This document shows, one piece after another, positions 56,659 to 64,000 of a stretch of DNA of 64,000 nucleotides. The stretch's first letter is position 1. Every line of letters starts with the position of its first letter. This DNA comes from Reyranella sp. CPCC 100927 (GTDB lineage: Bacteria; Pseudomonadota; Alphaproteobacteria; Reyranellales; Reyranellaceae): positions 62,001 to 126,000 of the forward strand of contig NZ_VOHA01000011.1 of assembly GCF_007859315.1 (NCBI RefSeq), given 5' to 3'. The notes under the pieces were generated by a model. The model did not search any database, had not been told where the DNA came from, and was given only the letters and a program-made list of their open reading frames with translations. Made by a program: the position numbers and the translations under genes.

Positions 56659-58404
56659 ATGGCAGCAGCAAAAAAGAAAGCGGCAAAAGGTGCGACATCA
56701 CCGGCGACCAAGAAGGCCGCGGTGAAGAAGGTCGCCGCCAACAAGCCCGCGGCGAAGTCAGCAGCGCCAAAGAAGCCTGCGCCGAAGAAGGCAGCGACCA
56801 AGATGGCGGCGCCGAAGAAACCAGCCGCTGTCGTGGCGAAGACCAAGCCGAGCGCCAAGCCTGCCAAACCGCCGTCCAAAGCGGCGCTCGCCGTCGCCAA
56901 ACCGAAAAGCACCACGAAGCCAAAGGCAACGGCGTCGGTGACGACCGCGCTGCGCAACGCGGCCGCCGCCGTTGTCAAACAGAAGCCGGCTGTGACGACC
57001 GTGCGCCCGAAGTCCAAGGCCGCAACGTCACCCACGCCGGCGATTCAGTCGACATCACGGCCGCCGCAACCCGCCGTCGACACCGCCTTGCTCCATGACA
57101 CGGTGAGCTGGGCCAAGGCCGCCGGCGCCGATGCCGTCGATGCGATCTATGTCGAGGGCACGCAGCTTGCCGTCAGCCAGCGACTGGGCGAGCGCGAACA
57201 GCTGGAGCGCAGCGAGGGTCGCGATGTCGGCCTGCGCGTCTTCGTCGGCACACGCCAGGCCATCGTCTCGACGACCGATCTTAACGTTGCCGCCTTGAAG
57301 GAACTGGCGCAGCGCGCCGTGGCGATGGCACGCGCCGTGCCCGAGGATCCCGTATGCGGCCTGGCGCCATCGGACCTTCTGGCCCGGCAATGGCCTGACC
57401 TCGATCTCGACGATGGCGCCGAGGCATCGGTCGACCAGCTGGCCGACTGGTGCGCGCGGGCCGAGGACGCAGCGCGTGCCATCAGCGGCGTCACCAATTC
57501 GGAAGGTGCCTCGGCGTCGTGGGGACGCACCCGCGTGGCGCTGGCAGCCAGCAACGGCTTCGCCGGCACCTACAGCCGGGGCGGCTACTCGCTCTCCTGC
57601 TCGGTACTGGCTGGTGACGGCACCGGCATGGAGCGGGACTACGACTGGACCAGCGGCGTCTATGTCGACCAGCTCGAAGCGCCGGAGAAGATCGGCCGCA
57701 CCGCAGGCGAGAACGCCGTCAAGCGCCTCAATCCGCGCCGCATGAAGAGCACCAAGGCGCCGGTCGTCTATGACCAGCGGATCGCGTCGGGCCTGGTGGG
57801 CCACCTGGCCGGCGCCATCAACGGGCGGGCTATCGCCCGCAAGACGTCGTTCCTGCTCGACAGGCTGGGCCAACGCATCTTCAAGGCCGGCATCCGCATC
57901 GTCGATGACCCGCATCGCAAGCGCGAATCGGGATCGCGGCCGTTCGACGGCGAGGGCCTGCCGACCCGGCGCTGGAACATCATCGACGATGGCGTACTCA
58001 CCACGTGGGTGCTCGACATGGCCTCGGCCCGCCAGCTCGACCTGGCGCCGACAGGCCATGGCAGCCGCGGCGTCTCCGGACCGCCCAGCCCGTCGACCAG
58101 CAACCTCTACCTGGAGCCCGGCGATCAGTCGGTCGACGACCTGATCGCCGACATCGAGAACGGCCTCTACGTGACCGAGCTGATCGGATTCGGTGTCAAT
58201 GGCGTCACCGGCGACTACAGCCGCGGCGCCGCCGGCTTCTGGATCGAGAACGGCAAGCTGACCTTTCCCGTCTCGGGCATGACGGTGGCCGGCAATCTCA
58301 AGGACATGTTCCTCAACCTGACGCCGGCGAACGACCTGGTCTTCAAGGGCGCCGTCAACGCACCCACCGTGCGCGTCGACGGCATGACCATTGCCGGCGA
58401 GTAG
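56659..58404 (+). CDS. pmbA: TldE/PmbA metalloprotease-family protein with histone-H1-like N-terminus
   Basis: A 581-residue protein. Residues 1 to about 130 are a low-complexity tail dominated by Ala, Lys and Pro (KKAAVKK, PKKPAPKKAATK), like bacterial histone-H1-like proteins. The rest is a PmbA/TldE domain: LHDTVSWAKAAGADAVDAIY, FVGTRQAIVSTTDLN, RFNPRRM-type NAVKRLNPRRM and the late NGVTGDYSRGAAGFWIENG. TldE pairs with TldD to form a protease that processes peptides such as modified microcins or antitoxins; TldE itself lacks the metal ligands, and tldD is not in the window. GGAG 7 nt before the first ATG supports translation of the tail. The tail may bind nucleic acid or direct localisation. 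Confidence 0.85.
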   Translation: MAAAKKKAAKGATSPATKKAAVKKVAANKPAAKSAAPKKPAPKKAATKMAAPKKPAAVVAKTKPSAKPAKPPSKAALAVAKPKSTTKPKATASVTTALRNAAAAVVKQKPAVTTVRPKSKAATSPTPAIQSTSRPPQPAVDTALLHDTVSWAKAAGADAVDAIYVEGTQLAVSQRLGEREQLERSEGRDVGLRVFVGTRQAIVSTTDLNVAALKELAQRAVAMARAVPEDPVCGLAPSDLLARQWPDLDLDDGAEASVDQLADWCARAEDAARAISGVTNSEGASASWGRTRVALAASNGFAGTYSRGGYSLSCSVLAGDGTGMERDYDWTSGVYVDQLEAPEKIGRTAGENAVKRLNPRRMKSTKAPVVYDQRIASGLVGHLAGAINGRAIARKTSFLLDRLGQRIFKAGIRIVDDPHRKRESGSRPFDGEGLPTRRWNIIDDGVLTTWVLDMASARQLDLAPTGHGSRGVSGPPSPSTSNLYLEPGDQSVDDLIADIENGLYVTELIGFGVNGVTGDYSRGAAGFWIENGKLTFPVSGMTVAGNLKDMFLNLTPANDLVFKGAVNAPTVRVDGMTIAGE

Positions 58405-58430
58405 CGTCGTCCAGCCAGGGGTGTCCTGAT

Positions 58431-59669
58431 ATGAACACCATCATCTCCTTCGTCCGACGGCAGCGCTCGTCGACCACCGCAATCCTCCTGGCTGGCGGCC
58501 TGCTGGCCACCATGGGCAACTCATCGGCCACCGCCCAATCATCGGATTTCCGCGCCTGCCTTGATGCCATCCGGGACACAGCGGCCGGCCAGGGCGTGCC
58601 GCAGGCCGTCGCGGATCAGGCCTTGCGCACGATCACGCCGGATCCTCGCGTCATCGACCTCGACGGCAAGCAGCCGGAATTCACGCTGACGCTGGGGCGC
58701 TACCTGGGCAACGCAATCAGCGCCGAGCGCATTGCCAAGGGCCAGCAATTGCTGGCGCGGCACCGCGCGCTGCTGGATCCGGTCGAGCGCGAATACGGCG
58801 TGCAGAGTGCCTATCTCGTGGCGTTCTGGGGCCTGGAGACCAACTACGGCACGATCATGGGCGACTTCTCCGTGATCCGATCGCTGGCGACCCTGGCGTG
58901 CCAGACCAAGCGCGGCGCATTCTTTTCCAACGAACTGGTGCAGGCGCTGAAGATCCTGTCGCGCAACCATATGAGCGCGGCGCAGATGAAGGGCTCATGG
59001 GCGGGCGCCATGGGCAACACGCAGTTCATGCCCTCGACCTACGTCAACTACGCCGTCGATCGCGACGGCGATGGCCGGGTCGATCTGTGGGCCAGTCTGC
59101 CCGACGTCTTCGCCTCGTCGGCCAACTTCCTGTCCAAGAGCGGCTGGAAGCGCGGCCAGCCCTCGCACGAAGAAGTGGCGCTGCCACAGGCGTTCGATTA
59201 TGCGCGGGTCGACCTGTCGACCGAACGGACGGCACGCGAATGGCAAGCCCTGGGCGTGCGCTACGCCGATGGCCGCTCGCTCAACGATTTCGGCGAGCGC
59301 GCCGCCATCGCGCTGCCCGCCGGCTATCGCGGTCCGGCATTCCTGCTGTGGCCGAACTACAAGACGATCATGGTGTGGAATCGCTCGCAGCTCTACGCCC
59401 TGTCGGTGGGTGAGCTGGCGCGCCAGATCCAAGGTGGTTCGGGCCTGATGCGACAGCCGCCGGCCGACGACCAGCCGCTGTCGCGCGAGGCGGTGTTCGA
59501 CCTGCAGGGGCGCCTGCAGCGGCTCAATCTCTATAGCGACGAAATCGACGGCCTGCTGGGCCCGCGCACCCGGGCCGCCATCCGCGACTTCCAGGTCCGC
59601 GCCGGCGTCATCGCCGACGGCTACCCGACCCTGGACACCCTGGCCCGCCTACGCACCGCCGCACCGTAG
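58431..59669 (+). CDS. MltB-type lytic murein transglycosylase with peptidoglycan-binding domain
   Basis: A 412-residue exported enzyme. A signal (STTAILLAGGLLATMGNSSATA) is followed by an SLT_2 catalytic domain with the Glu in AFWGLETNYGTIMGDF near residue 142, then WAGAMGNTQFMPSTYVNYAVD. The C-terminal PG_binding_1 domain is AVFDLQGRLQRLNLYSDEID to IRDFQVRAGV. It cuts glycan strands to form 1,6-anhydro ends. The ATG at 58431 starts the signal; the open frame upstream overlaps pmbA and is not used. The lipobox of enterobacterial MltB is absent, so it may be soluble in the periplasm. Confidence 0.9.
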   Translation: MNTIISFVRRQRSSTTAILLAGGLLATMGNSSATAQSSDFRACLDAIRDTAAGQGVPQAVADQALRTITPDPRVIDLDGKQPEFTLTLGRYLGNAISAERIAKGQQLLARHRALLDPVEREYGVQSAYLVAFWGLETNYGTIMGDFSVIRSLATLACQTKRGAFFSNELVQALKILSRNHMSAAQMKGSWAGAMGNTQFMPSTYVNYAVDRDGDGRVDLWASLPDVFASSANFLSKSGWKRGQPSHEEVALPQAFDYARVDLSTERTAREWQALGVRYADGRSLNDFGERAAIALPAGYRGPAFLLWPNYKTIMVWNRSQLYALSVGELARQIQGGSGLMRQPPADDQPLSREAVFDLQGRLQRLNLYSDEIDGLLGPRTRAAIRDFQVRAGVIADGYPTLDTLARLRTAAP

Positions 59670-59671
59670 TT

Positions 59672-59776
59672 TTGGACCGCGCGCGTCCACGCGCGCATCG
59701 GCGCATTGAGCGCCGACGATCCTTCGCTCTGCGCTCCGCTCCGAGCGAATGCGGGCGCGGACGCCCGCGGTCCGAA
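59672..59776. repeat. GGACCGC-type palindromic repeat, copy 2
   Basis: Arms TTGGACCGCGCGCGTCCACG and, inverted, GGACGCCCGCGGTCCGAA flank a centre holding GATCCTTCGCTCTGCGCTCC. The two arms differ at the central GCGC/GGGC, so they come from different variants. It lies between the convergent MltB-type and lipid-kinase genes. Confidence 0.7.
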
Positions 59777-59811
59777 GGCACCCTCGCCGACCTTTCCCCG
59801 GTGGGGAGAGG

Positions 59812-60747
59812 TTAACTAGGTGGCATCAGCAGCCGCAGGCGGCGGGGGGCGACGGCGACGATGACGGGCAGCGCCGCGGTGTGATCGCCGTCGACCTGAA
59901 CCGGCTCGATGCCGCCGCCCGATGGCGCCACGCTGTCGATGCGCACATGCTGGCCCTCGACGACGCGATAGCCCGACGCGGCCGGTAACCGGCCCATCAC
60001 CAGGGCCGCGCCGTAGCGCATCACCTGTGTGCGGCCACCGCGTTCGAACAGACACACCGACAGGACAGGCCGGCGCAGATCGGCGGCCGGTGCCACGACG
60101 AACGCACCGCCATAAAACCGGCCGTTGCTGACCACCGCCGATGCGACGTCGCAGGACGCGCCATCGATCGACACCCGGTAGCGCCGGTCGCGATAGCGGG
60201 CCATCTCGACCAGGGATCGCCAGACATAGGCACCCTTCCCGAAGCGGCGCTTCAGGTCGGTATCGACCCCGGCCACGACATGGGCGTCGAACCCGGCGCC
60301 CACCATCAGCAGGAAATAGGAGTCCGTGCCGGCGGCATCCGTCAGCTTGCCGGCCATGACGGGCGTCGGGTCGCCCCGGGTCAGCGCCGCCGCCAGCTTC
60401 TCAATACGCGTGCCGACTCCGATCTCGCGGGCCAGCACATTGGCAGTGCCGAGCGCAATGATACCCAGGGCCAGGTCATCGACCGGACGGGTCATCAGGC
60501 CATTCACGACCTCGTTGATCGTACCGTCGCCGCCGGCCGCCACGACCACATCGTATCGCGCGGCATCGGCATCCCGGGCCAGCCGCTCGGCGTCACCGCG
60601 CGCCGCCGTATCCACGACGTCGACCATCAGGCCGCTGGCGCGAACCTGCGCCAGGACCGCGTCAAAGACCCGCGGATGGCGGCGGCCGGCCGTCGGGTTG
60701 CGGATCACCAGGAGGCGGCGCGGGGGAAGAGTGGTGGCGGACTGCAT
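59812..60747 (-). CDS. Diacylglycerol kinase-family lipid kinase
   Basis: A 311-residue soluble kinase of the DAGK_cat (YegS/DgkB-like) family. The nucleotide motif VAAGGDGTINEVVNGLM is near residue 60, followed by LGIIALGTANVLARE and the lipid-side YGGAFVVAPAADLRRP. It would phosphorylate diacylglycerol (or sphingoid base) with ATP. The ATG at 60747 gives a standard N-terminus (RRLLVIRNPTAG); a GTG at 60789 adds 14 residues and cannot be excluded. It is divergent from the phospholipase-like gene at 60914, a sensible partner since that enzyme would make diacylglycerol. Confidence 0.85.
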   Translation of the reverse strand: MQSATTLPPRRLLVIRNPTAGRRHPRVFDAVLAQVRASGLMVDVVDTAARGDAERLARDADAARYDVVVAAGGDGTINEVVNGLMTRPVDDLALGIIALGTANVLAREIGVGTRIEKLAAALTRGDPTPVMAGKLTDAAGTDSYFLLMVGAGFDAHVVAGVDTDLKRRFGKGAYVWRSLVEMARYRDRRYRVSIDGASCDVASAVVSNGRFYGGAFVVAPAADLRRPVLSVCLFERGGRTQVMRYGAALVMGRLPAASGYRVVEGQHVRIDSVAPSGGGIEPVQVDGDHTAALPVIVAVAPRRLRLLMPPS

Positions 60748-60913
60748 ACCGGACTGTGTGGAGCGTTCGTGGTGTGTTGGAAAGGTCACACTGTCTGGCC
60801 GTAATCGAACCGCCGCACAAGAGTCACAATGCCATCATCGACCAACCGTACAACAACGCCATTGAATCAACCCTTCGTGCCTTGCGCAACGAGAACCGGC
60901 AAGAGATGGTTCG

Positions 60914-61720
60914 ATGAACGCGCTGCGGCCGGCGCCGGCCAGATGGCGGACGATATACCTCTCGGATATCCATCTGGGCACCCGAGGCTGTCAGGCCGAG
61001 ATGCTGCTTGACTTCCTGCGCAACAACGAGAGCGACTACCTCTACCTGGTCGGCGACATCGTCGACGGCTGGCGCCTGAAACGCTGGTGGTACTGGCCGC
61101 AGGCCCACAACGATGTCGTGCAGAAGGTCCTGCGCAAGGCGCGCAAGGGCACCAAGGTCATTTACGTGCCCGGCAACCACGACGAGGCGGCGCGCGATTA
61201 CTGCGGCCTGCTGTTCGGTGGTGTCGAGGTTGTCGAAGAGGCGATCCACGAAACCGCCGATGGTCGCAAGCTGCTGATCCTGCACGGCGACATTTTCGAC
61301 GGTGTGGTGCGCCACGCGAAGTGGCTCGCTGTCCTGGGTGACTGGGCCTACGCGCTGGCGCTGAAGCTCAACTACATCTTCAACGGCATCCGTCGCGCGC
61401 TCGGCCTGCCCTACTGGTCGCTGTCGGCGTACCTCAAACACAAGGTCAAGAACGCCGTCGAGTACATCGGCCGCTTCGAGACCGCCGTCGCCGCCGAGGC
61501 GCGCCGCCGCGGCGTGGACGGCGTGGTCTGCGGCCACATCCACCATGCCGAGATCCGCGACATCGAGGGCGTGCTGTACTGCAACGACGGCGACTGGGTC
61601 GAAAGCTGCACCGCGCTGGTCGAGGACCGCAACGGGCACATGTCGATCCTGCGCTGGAGCGACGAGCGCGCCCGTCGACTGACGCCGATTCCGGCGCCGG
61701 CGCGACTGGCCGCCGAGTAG
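60914..61720 (+). CDS. plcP: PlcP-like metallophosphoesterase (phospholipase C), LpxH fold
   Basis: A 268-residue calcineurin-type phosphoesterase. Metal-binding motifs are LSDIHLGTRG, LVGDIVDGW, VPGNHDE, LHGDIFD and CGHIHHAE, in the usual order. It resembles UDP-2,3-diacylglucosamine hydrolase (LpxH/COG2908). The same family includes PlcP of Sinorhizobium meliloti, which removes the head group from phosphatidylcholine to give diacylglycerol when phosphate is scarce. Coupling to a diacylglycerol-type glycosyltransferase 7 nt downstream is the PlcP-Agt arrangement, so PlcP is preferred over LpxH. Biochemistry alone can settle it. Confidence 0.75.
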   Translation: MNALRPAPARWRTIYLSDIHLGTRGCQAEMLLDFLRNNESDYLYLVGDIVDGWRLKRWWYWPQAHNDVVQKVLRKARKGTKVIYVPGNHDEAARDYCGLLFGGVEVVEEAIHETADGRKLLILHGDIFDGVVRHAKWLAVLGDWAYALALKLNYIFNGIRRALGLPYWSLSAYLKHKVKNAVEYIGRFETAVAAEARRRGVDGVVCGHIHHAEIRDIEGVLYCNDGDWVESCTALVEDRNGHMSILRWSDERARRLTPIPAPARLAAE

Positions 61721-61727
61721 GTTCCGC

Positions 61728-62813
61728 GTGCGGATCGCCATCGTCAGCGACGCCTGGCTGCCTCAAGTCAACGGCGTCGTCCGTACCCTGGACACGGTAC
61801 GCGGCGAACTCGTGGAGATGGGCCACACCGTCGAGATGTTCGGCCCCGACCGTTTCCGCACCTGGCCTTGCCCGACATATCCCGAGATCCGCCTGGCGCT
61901 GTTTCCAACGCGCCGGCTGGCCACGTTGCTGCGGAGCTTTGCGCCCGAGGCGATCCATATCGCCACCGAAGGGCCGCTGGGCATGGCCGCACGCCGCTTC
62001 TGTCTCGACAACAAGCTGCCGTTCACGACCGCCTACCACACGCGCTTCCCCGAATACGTGCGGGCGCGCTTCCTGTTCCCGACCGCATGGACCTACGCGA
62101 TCATGCGCCGGTTCCATGGGCCGTCGTCGGGCGTGATGGTATCGACCGACAGCATCCGCCGCGATCTCGCGGCCCGCGGCTTCCGCAACATCAAGTCGTG
62201 GACCCGCGGCGTCGATCTGGAGCTGTTCCGCCCGCGCGATCCCGGCCCGACGCCGGAGGATCCGCAACGGCCGATCTGGCTCTATGTCGGCCGCGTCGCA
62301 ATCGAGAAGAACATCGAGGCGTTCCTGGCGCTGGACCTGCCGGGAAGCAAGTGGGTGGTGGGCGGCGGCCCGCTGCTGCCCAAGTTCGTCGCACGCTATC
62401 CCGACGTGCGCTTCACCGGCCAGCAGCAGGGCGAGCAGCTCGCGGCGCTCTATCGCGCCGCCGACGTGTTCGTCTTTCCCAGCCGCACCGATACGTTCGG
62501 GCTGGTGCTGCTCGAAGCGCTGGCCTCGGGCCTGCCGGTCGCGGCCTATCCGGTGCCGGGCCCGCGAGACGTCATCGGCGATGCACCCGTTGGCGCTCTG
62601 AACGACGATCTGCGCGCTGCGGCGCTGATGGCGCTGGACGCCGATCGCGCCGCCTGCCGTGCGCATGCCGCGCGCTACTCCTGGAGGCGGACGGCCGAAA
62701 TTTTTTTCGGGAACTTGGCGCCGTTCCAGGCGCCTGACGCCGGATGGCGCCAGACAAGACCCCAGCCTTCCGTTCACGCCGGGCAAGAAGGCATCGCCAG
62801 CAGGGCTGGCTGA
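61728..62813 (+). CDS. agt: Glycosyltransferase family 4, Agt-like glycolipid synthase
   Basis: A 361-residue GT-B glycosyltransferase of family 4. The acceptor domain starts RIAIVSDAWLPQVNGVVRTL; the nucleotide-sugar domain has WLYVGRVAIEKNIEAFLAL near residue 190 and the EX7E-like FPSRTDTFGLVLLEALASG near residue 250. In PlcP-Agt pairs this enzyme adds a sugar to the diacylglycerol left by PlcP, giving mono- or glucuronosyl-diacylglycerol. The start is GTG, 7 nt after the plcP stop, so coupled. The last 30 residues (QTRPQPSVHAGQEGIASRAG) look unstructured and abut a repeat. Confidence 0.8.
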   Translation: MRIAIVSDAWLPQVNGVVRTLDTVRGELVEMGHTVEMFGPDRFRTWPCPTYPEIRLALFPTRRLATLLRSFAPEAIHIATEGPLGMAARRFCLDNKLPFTTAYHTRFPEYVRARFLFPTAWTYAIMRRFHGPSSGVMVSTDSIRRDLAARGFRNIKSWTRGVDLELFRPRDPGPTPEDPQRPIWLYVGRVAIEKNIEAFLALDLPGSKWVVGGGPLLPKFVARYPDVRFTGQQQGEQLAALYRAADVFVFPSRTDTFGLVLLEALASGLPVAAYPVPGPRDVIGDAPVGALNDDLRAAALMALDADRAACRAHAARYSWRRTAEIFFGNLAPFQAPDAGWRQTRPQPSVHAGQEGIASRAG

Positions 62814-62820
62814 GTTTTGC

Positions 62821-62898
62821 CTGGGAGCGCGGGCGTCCCGCCCGCATCGGCGCCCGGCACCGAAAGGCATGAAGCGGGCGGGACGCCCGCGCTCCCAG
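62821..62898. repeat. GGGCGTCCCGCCC palindromic repeat, copy 3
   Basis: A perfect 25-bp inverted repeat (62821-62845 with 62874-62898) around a 28-nt centre. The stem includes GCGGGCGTCCCGCCCGC, related to the GGACCGC copies at 44.5 and 59.7 kb. It lies between convergent agt and the RraA-family gene and is a probable two-way terminator. Confidence 0.75.
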
Positions 62899-62905
62899 CA
62901 ATTAC

Positions 62906-63643
62906 TCAGTTCGTCGGTTCGCCGGCGGCGATCCAGGCCTTGTAGGCGGCCTTGGTTTCATCGTTGGGCGGATAAAGCCCCGGGATCGCCTTGCCCTTCA
63001 TCACCTGCAGGGCAATGAACTTCTCGAGGTGCTCCTGGTCGGCGGAATCGCGGGCCACTTCATCGGCGATGTGACGCGGCACCACGACGACACCGTCGGC
63101 ATCGGCGATGATCACGTCGTTGGGGAACACCGGCACGCCACCGCAGCCGATCGGACGCTGCACGTCGATCGGCATCAGGCTGGTCATGCTGGGCGGTGCC
63201 GTCGGACAGACGGCGAAGACCGGCAGGTTCATCGTCGCCAGCACCGGCGCATCGCGCATGCCGCCGTCGGAGACGACTCCGGCAATGCCGCGTACCATCA
63301 TGCGCGCCGCCAGGATGTCGCCGAACGTGCCGCTGCGCAGTTCACCGCCGCTCGACACCACGACGACGGCGCCCGCAGGCGCGAGCTCAACGGCTTCGCG
63401 TTGTGCGTTGCTCGGATCCGTCGGCTTGGGCGGCGGCGTGAGGTCTTCGCGTCCGGGAATGTAGCGCAGGGTAAAAGCCGGCCCGACCATGCGCGCGGCG
63501 TTGGGGTTCATCGGCCGCAGGTTGATCGCCATCTGGCGCAGGCCACGCTTCATCAGCTGCATGGTGATGGTGGCGGTGCTGGCGGCCTGGAACTGCTTGA
63601 TCGTTTCCGGTGACAGCGGCTTGAAGACAACGGCCTCGCTCAT
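62906..63643 (-). CDS. RraA/HMG-aldolase family protein
   Basis: A 245-residue protein of the RraA-like/dimethylmenaquinone methyltransferase-annotated family (PF03737). The hallmark GDILAARMMVRGIAGVVSDGGMRDAP near residues 108-130 includes the metal and substrate site (GGMRD); the later GVPVFPNDVIIADADGVVVVP is typical. Members are often 4-hydroxy-4-methyl-2-oxoglutarate/4-carboxy-4-hydroxy-2-oxoadipate aldolases. An aldolase or carboxylyase is more likely here than an RNase E regulator. The ATG at 63643 has GAGGGAGA upstream. xseA lies 22 nt upstream on the same strand. Confidence 0.85.
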   Translation of the reverse strand: MSEAVVFKPLSPETIKQFQAASTATITMQLMKRGLRQMAINLRPMNPNAARMVGPAFTLRYIPGREDLTPPPKPTDPSNAQREAVELAPAGAVVVVSSGGELRSGTFGDILAARMMVRGIAGVVSDGGMRDAPVLATMNLPVFAVCPTAPPSMTSLMPIDVQRPIGCGGVPVFPNDVIIADADGVVVVPRHIADEVARDSADQEHLEKFIALQVMKGKAIPGLYPPNDETKAAYKAWIAAGEPTN

Positions 63644-63665
63644 CTGCGTTTTCTCCCTCGATCGT

Positions 63666-64000
63666 TCAGAACAAGCTGCCCTGCGGGCCACCGTCGCGGC
63701 GGCGTGGTGGTGGTGGTGGTGTCTTGGCCGCGGTGAGCGCCGGGGCCGCAGCAGGCTTGGCCCCTCTATCGCTGGTGGTGGCATCGTCGATGGTGGCACC
63801 GGCGACACCGTCGGCGAATTCGATGTGGACGGCGCTGCCGGGCTGGGCTGCCGCCACCGACATCACCGTATGACCGGACGAATCGCGCACCAGGGCGAAG
63901 CCGCGCGCCAAGGTACCCTTGAAGGAATAGCTCTCCAGCAGCTTGCCCAGGCCGTCGAGGGCGGTGGCGTGTTGATCGGCAAGCCCGCGCATCGCCCGTG
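63666..64000 (-). CDS. xseA: Exodeoxyribonuclease VII large subunit XseA, C-terminal part (cut by window end)
   Basis: Only the last 110 or so residues are in the window. LLESYSFKGTLARGFALVRD and VHIEFADGVAGATIDD match the XseA C-terminus. XseA with XseB degrades single-stranded DNA into oligonucleotides. A Pro/Arg-rich low-complexity stretch (TPPPPPRRRDGG) precedes the final QGSLF, unlike the shorter end of enterobacterial XseA. The start lies beyond base 64000. Confidence 0.85.
   Translation of the reverse strand, partial: RAMRGLADQHATALDGLGKLLESYSFKGTLARGFALVRDSSGHTVMSVAAAQPGSAVHIEFADGVAGATIDDATTSDRGAKPAAAPALTAAKTPPPPPRRRDGGPQGSLF

Noticed and set aside
56520-57035. Long minus-strand reading frame over the start of pmbA
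   Set aside because: It is the antisense shadow of Lys/Ala/Pro repeats, giving Ala/Phe-rich low complexity with no family signal.
60821-60838. GAGTCACAATGCCATCAT as a Pho box before plcP
   Set aside because: Spacing is 7-4-7 but only 4 and 5 of 7 positions match in the two halves; too weak to call without a matrix scan.
60914-61720. Annotation as LpxH (lipid A synthesis)
   Set aside because: The fold allows it, but coupling to a GT4 gene and a divergent lipid kinase fits PlcP-Agt better; kept as an alternative.
63666-63808. Poly-His run next to xseA as a His-tag-like or metal-binding protein
   Set aside because: The CACCAC-type run is read as Pro/Arg in the xseA frame; the His reading is an upstream extension of the RraA-family frame, whose true start is at 63643.

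Overview
The window is GC-rich chromosomal DNA, densely packed with short intergenic gaps. There is no rRNA, tRNA, CRISPR array, integrase or transposase, and no gene-free stretch reaches 300 bases. Gene content points to a free-living alphaproteobacterium: methionine synthase split into two ORFs, an ArsR-methyltransferase fusion beside metF/metH, BtaA/BtaB betaine-lipid genes, an MlaA/MlaC pair and many oxidoreductases and CoA-linked enzymes. Without rRNA or a database search the genus cannot be fixed.

Layout. 0-8.4 kb: a GMC oxidoreductase, a Tat-type WD40 protein, a small zinc ribbon, a membrane ATP-grasp protein, a small protein with an FNR/FixK-type box upstream, and a flavin monooxygenase. 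8.4-15.05 kb: a tight minus-strand operon of TonB receptor, exported CobN-like chelatase, MotA/TolQ/ExbB channel and DUF2149 protein, with a Zur-like palindrome over its promoter. 15.1-20.6 kb: ettA, then an SDR/hydrolase/SnoaL/acyl-CoA dehydrogenase series. 20.8-25.4 kb: a Na+/phosphate cotransporter, a CoA-transferase and an orphan pstS, with Pho boxes. 25.6-28 kb: cysE, mlaC, mlaA. 28.2-34.9 kb: methionine/C1 block (SahR-type regulator, metF, split metH, an MTHFR-like paralogue). 35-45 kb: methyltransferase, TauD-type dioxygenase with divergent TetR, LLM flavin enzyme with divergent LysR, Nudix, reductase and small genes. 45.1-49.4 kb: five-gene catabolic operon behind a MarR-type palindrome. 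49.4-54.5 kb: a protease-fold protein lacking its catalytic triad, a PRC-barrel protein, a PhyH dioxygenase with divergent DUF3237, an alcohol dehydrogenase and a short lytic transglycosylase. 54.5-62.8 kb: btaA-btaB, a TldE/PmbA with a histone-H1-like tail, an MltB-type transglycosylase, a diacylglycerol kinase-like enzyme and a plcP-agt-like pair. 62.9-64 kb: an RraA-family protein and the 3' end of xseA.

Two themes stand out. First, the receptor-chelatase-channel operon has the architecture of the Bacteroidetes HmuRSUV haem-utilisation genes but carries a Zur-like operator, suggesting a periplasmic metal-release system tied to zinc. Second, the window holds phosphate uptake (pstS, Na/Pi transporter) and two routes to phosphorus-free membrane lipids (BtaAB betaine lipid; PlcP-Agt glycolipid), with Pho-box-like repeats before pstS, the Na/Pi gene and btaA. 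Three families of palindromic intergenic repeats sit mostly at gene 3' ends, often between convergent genes.
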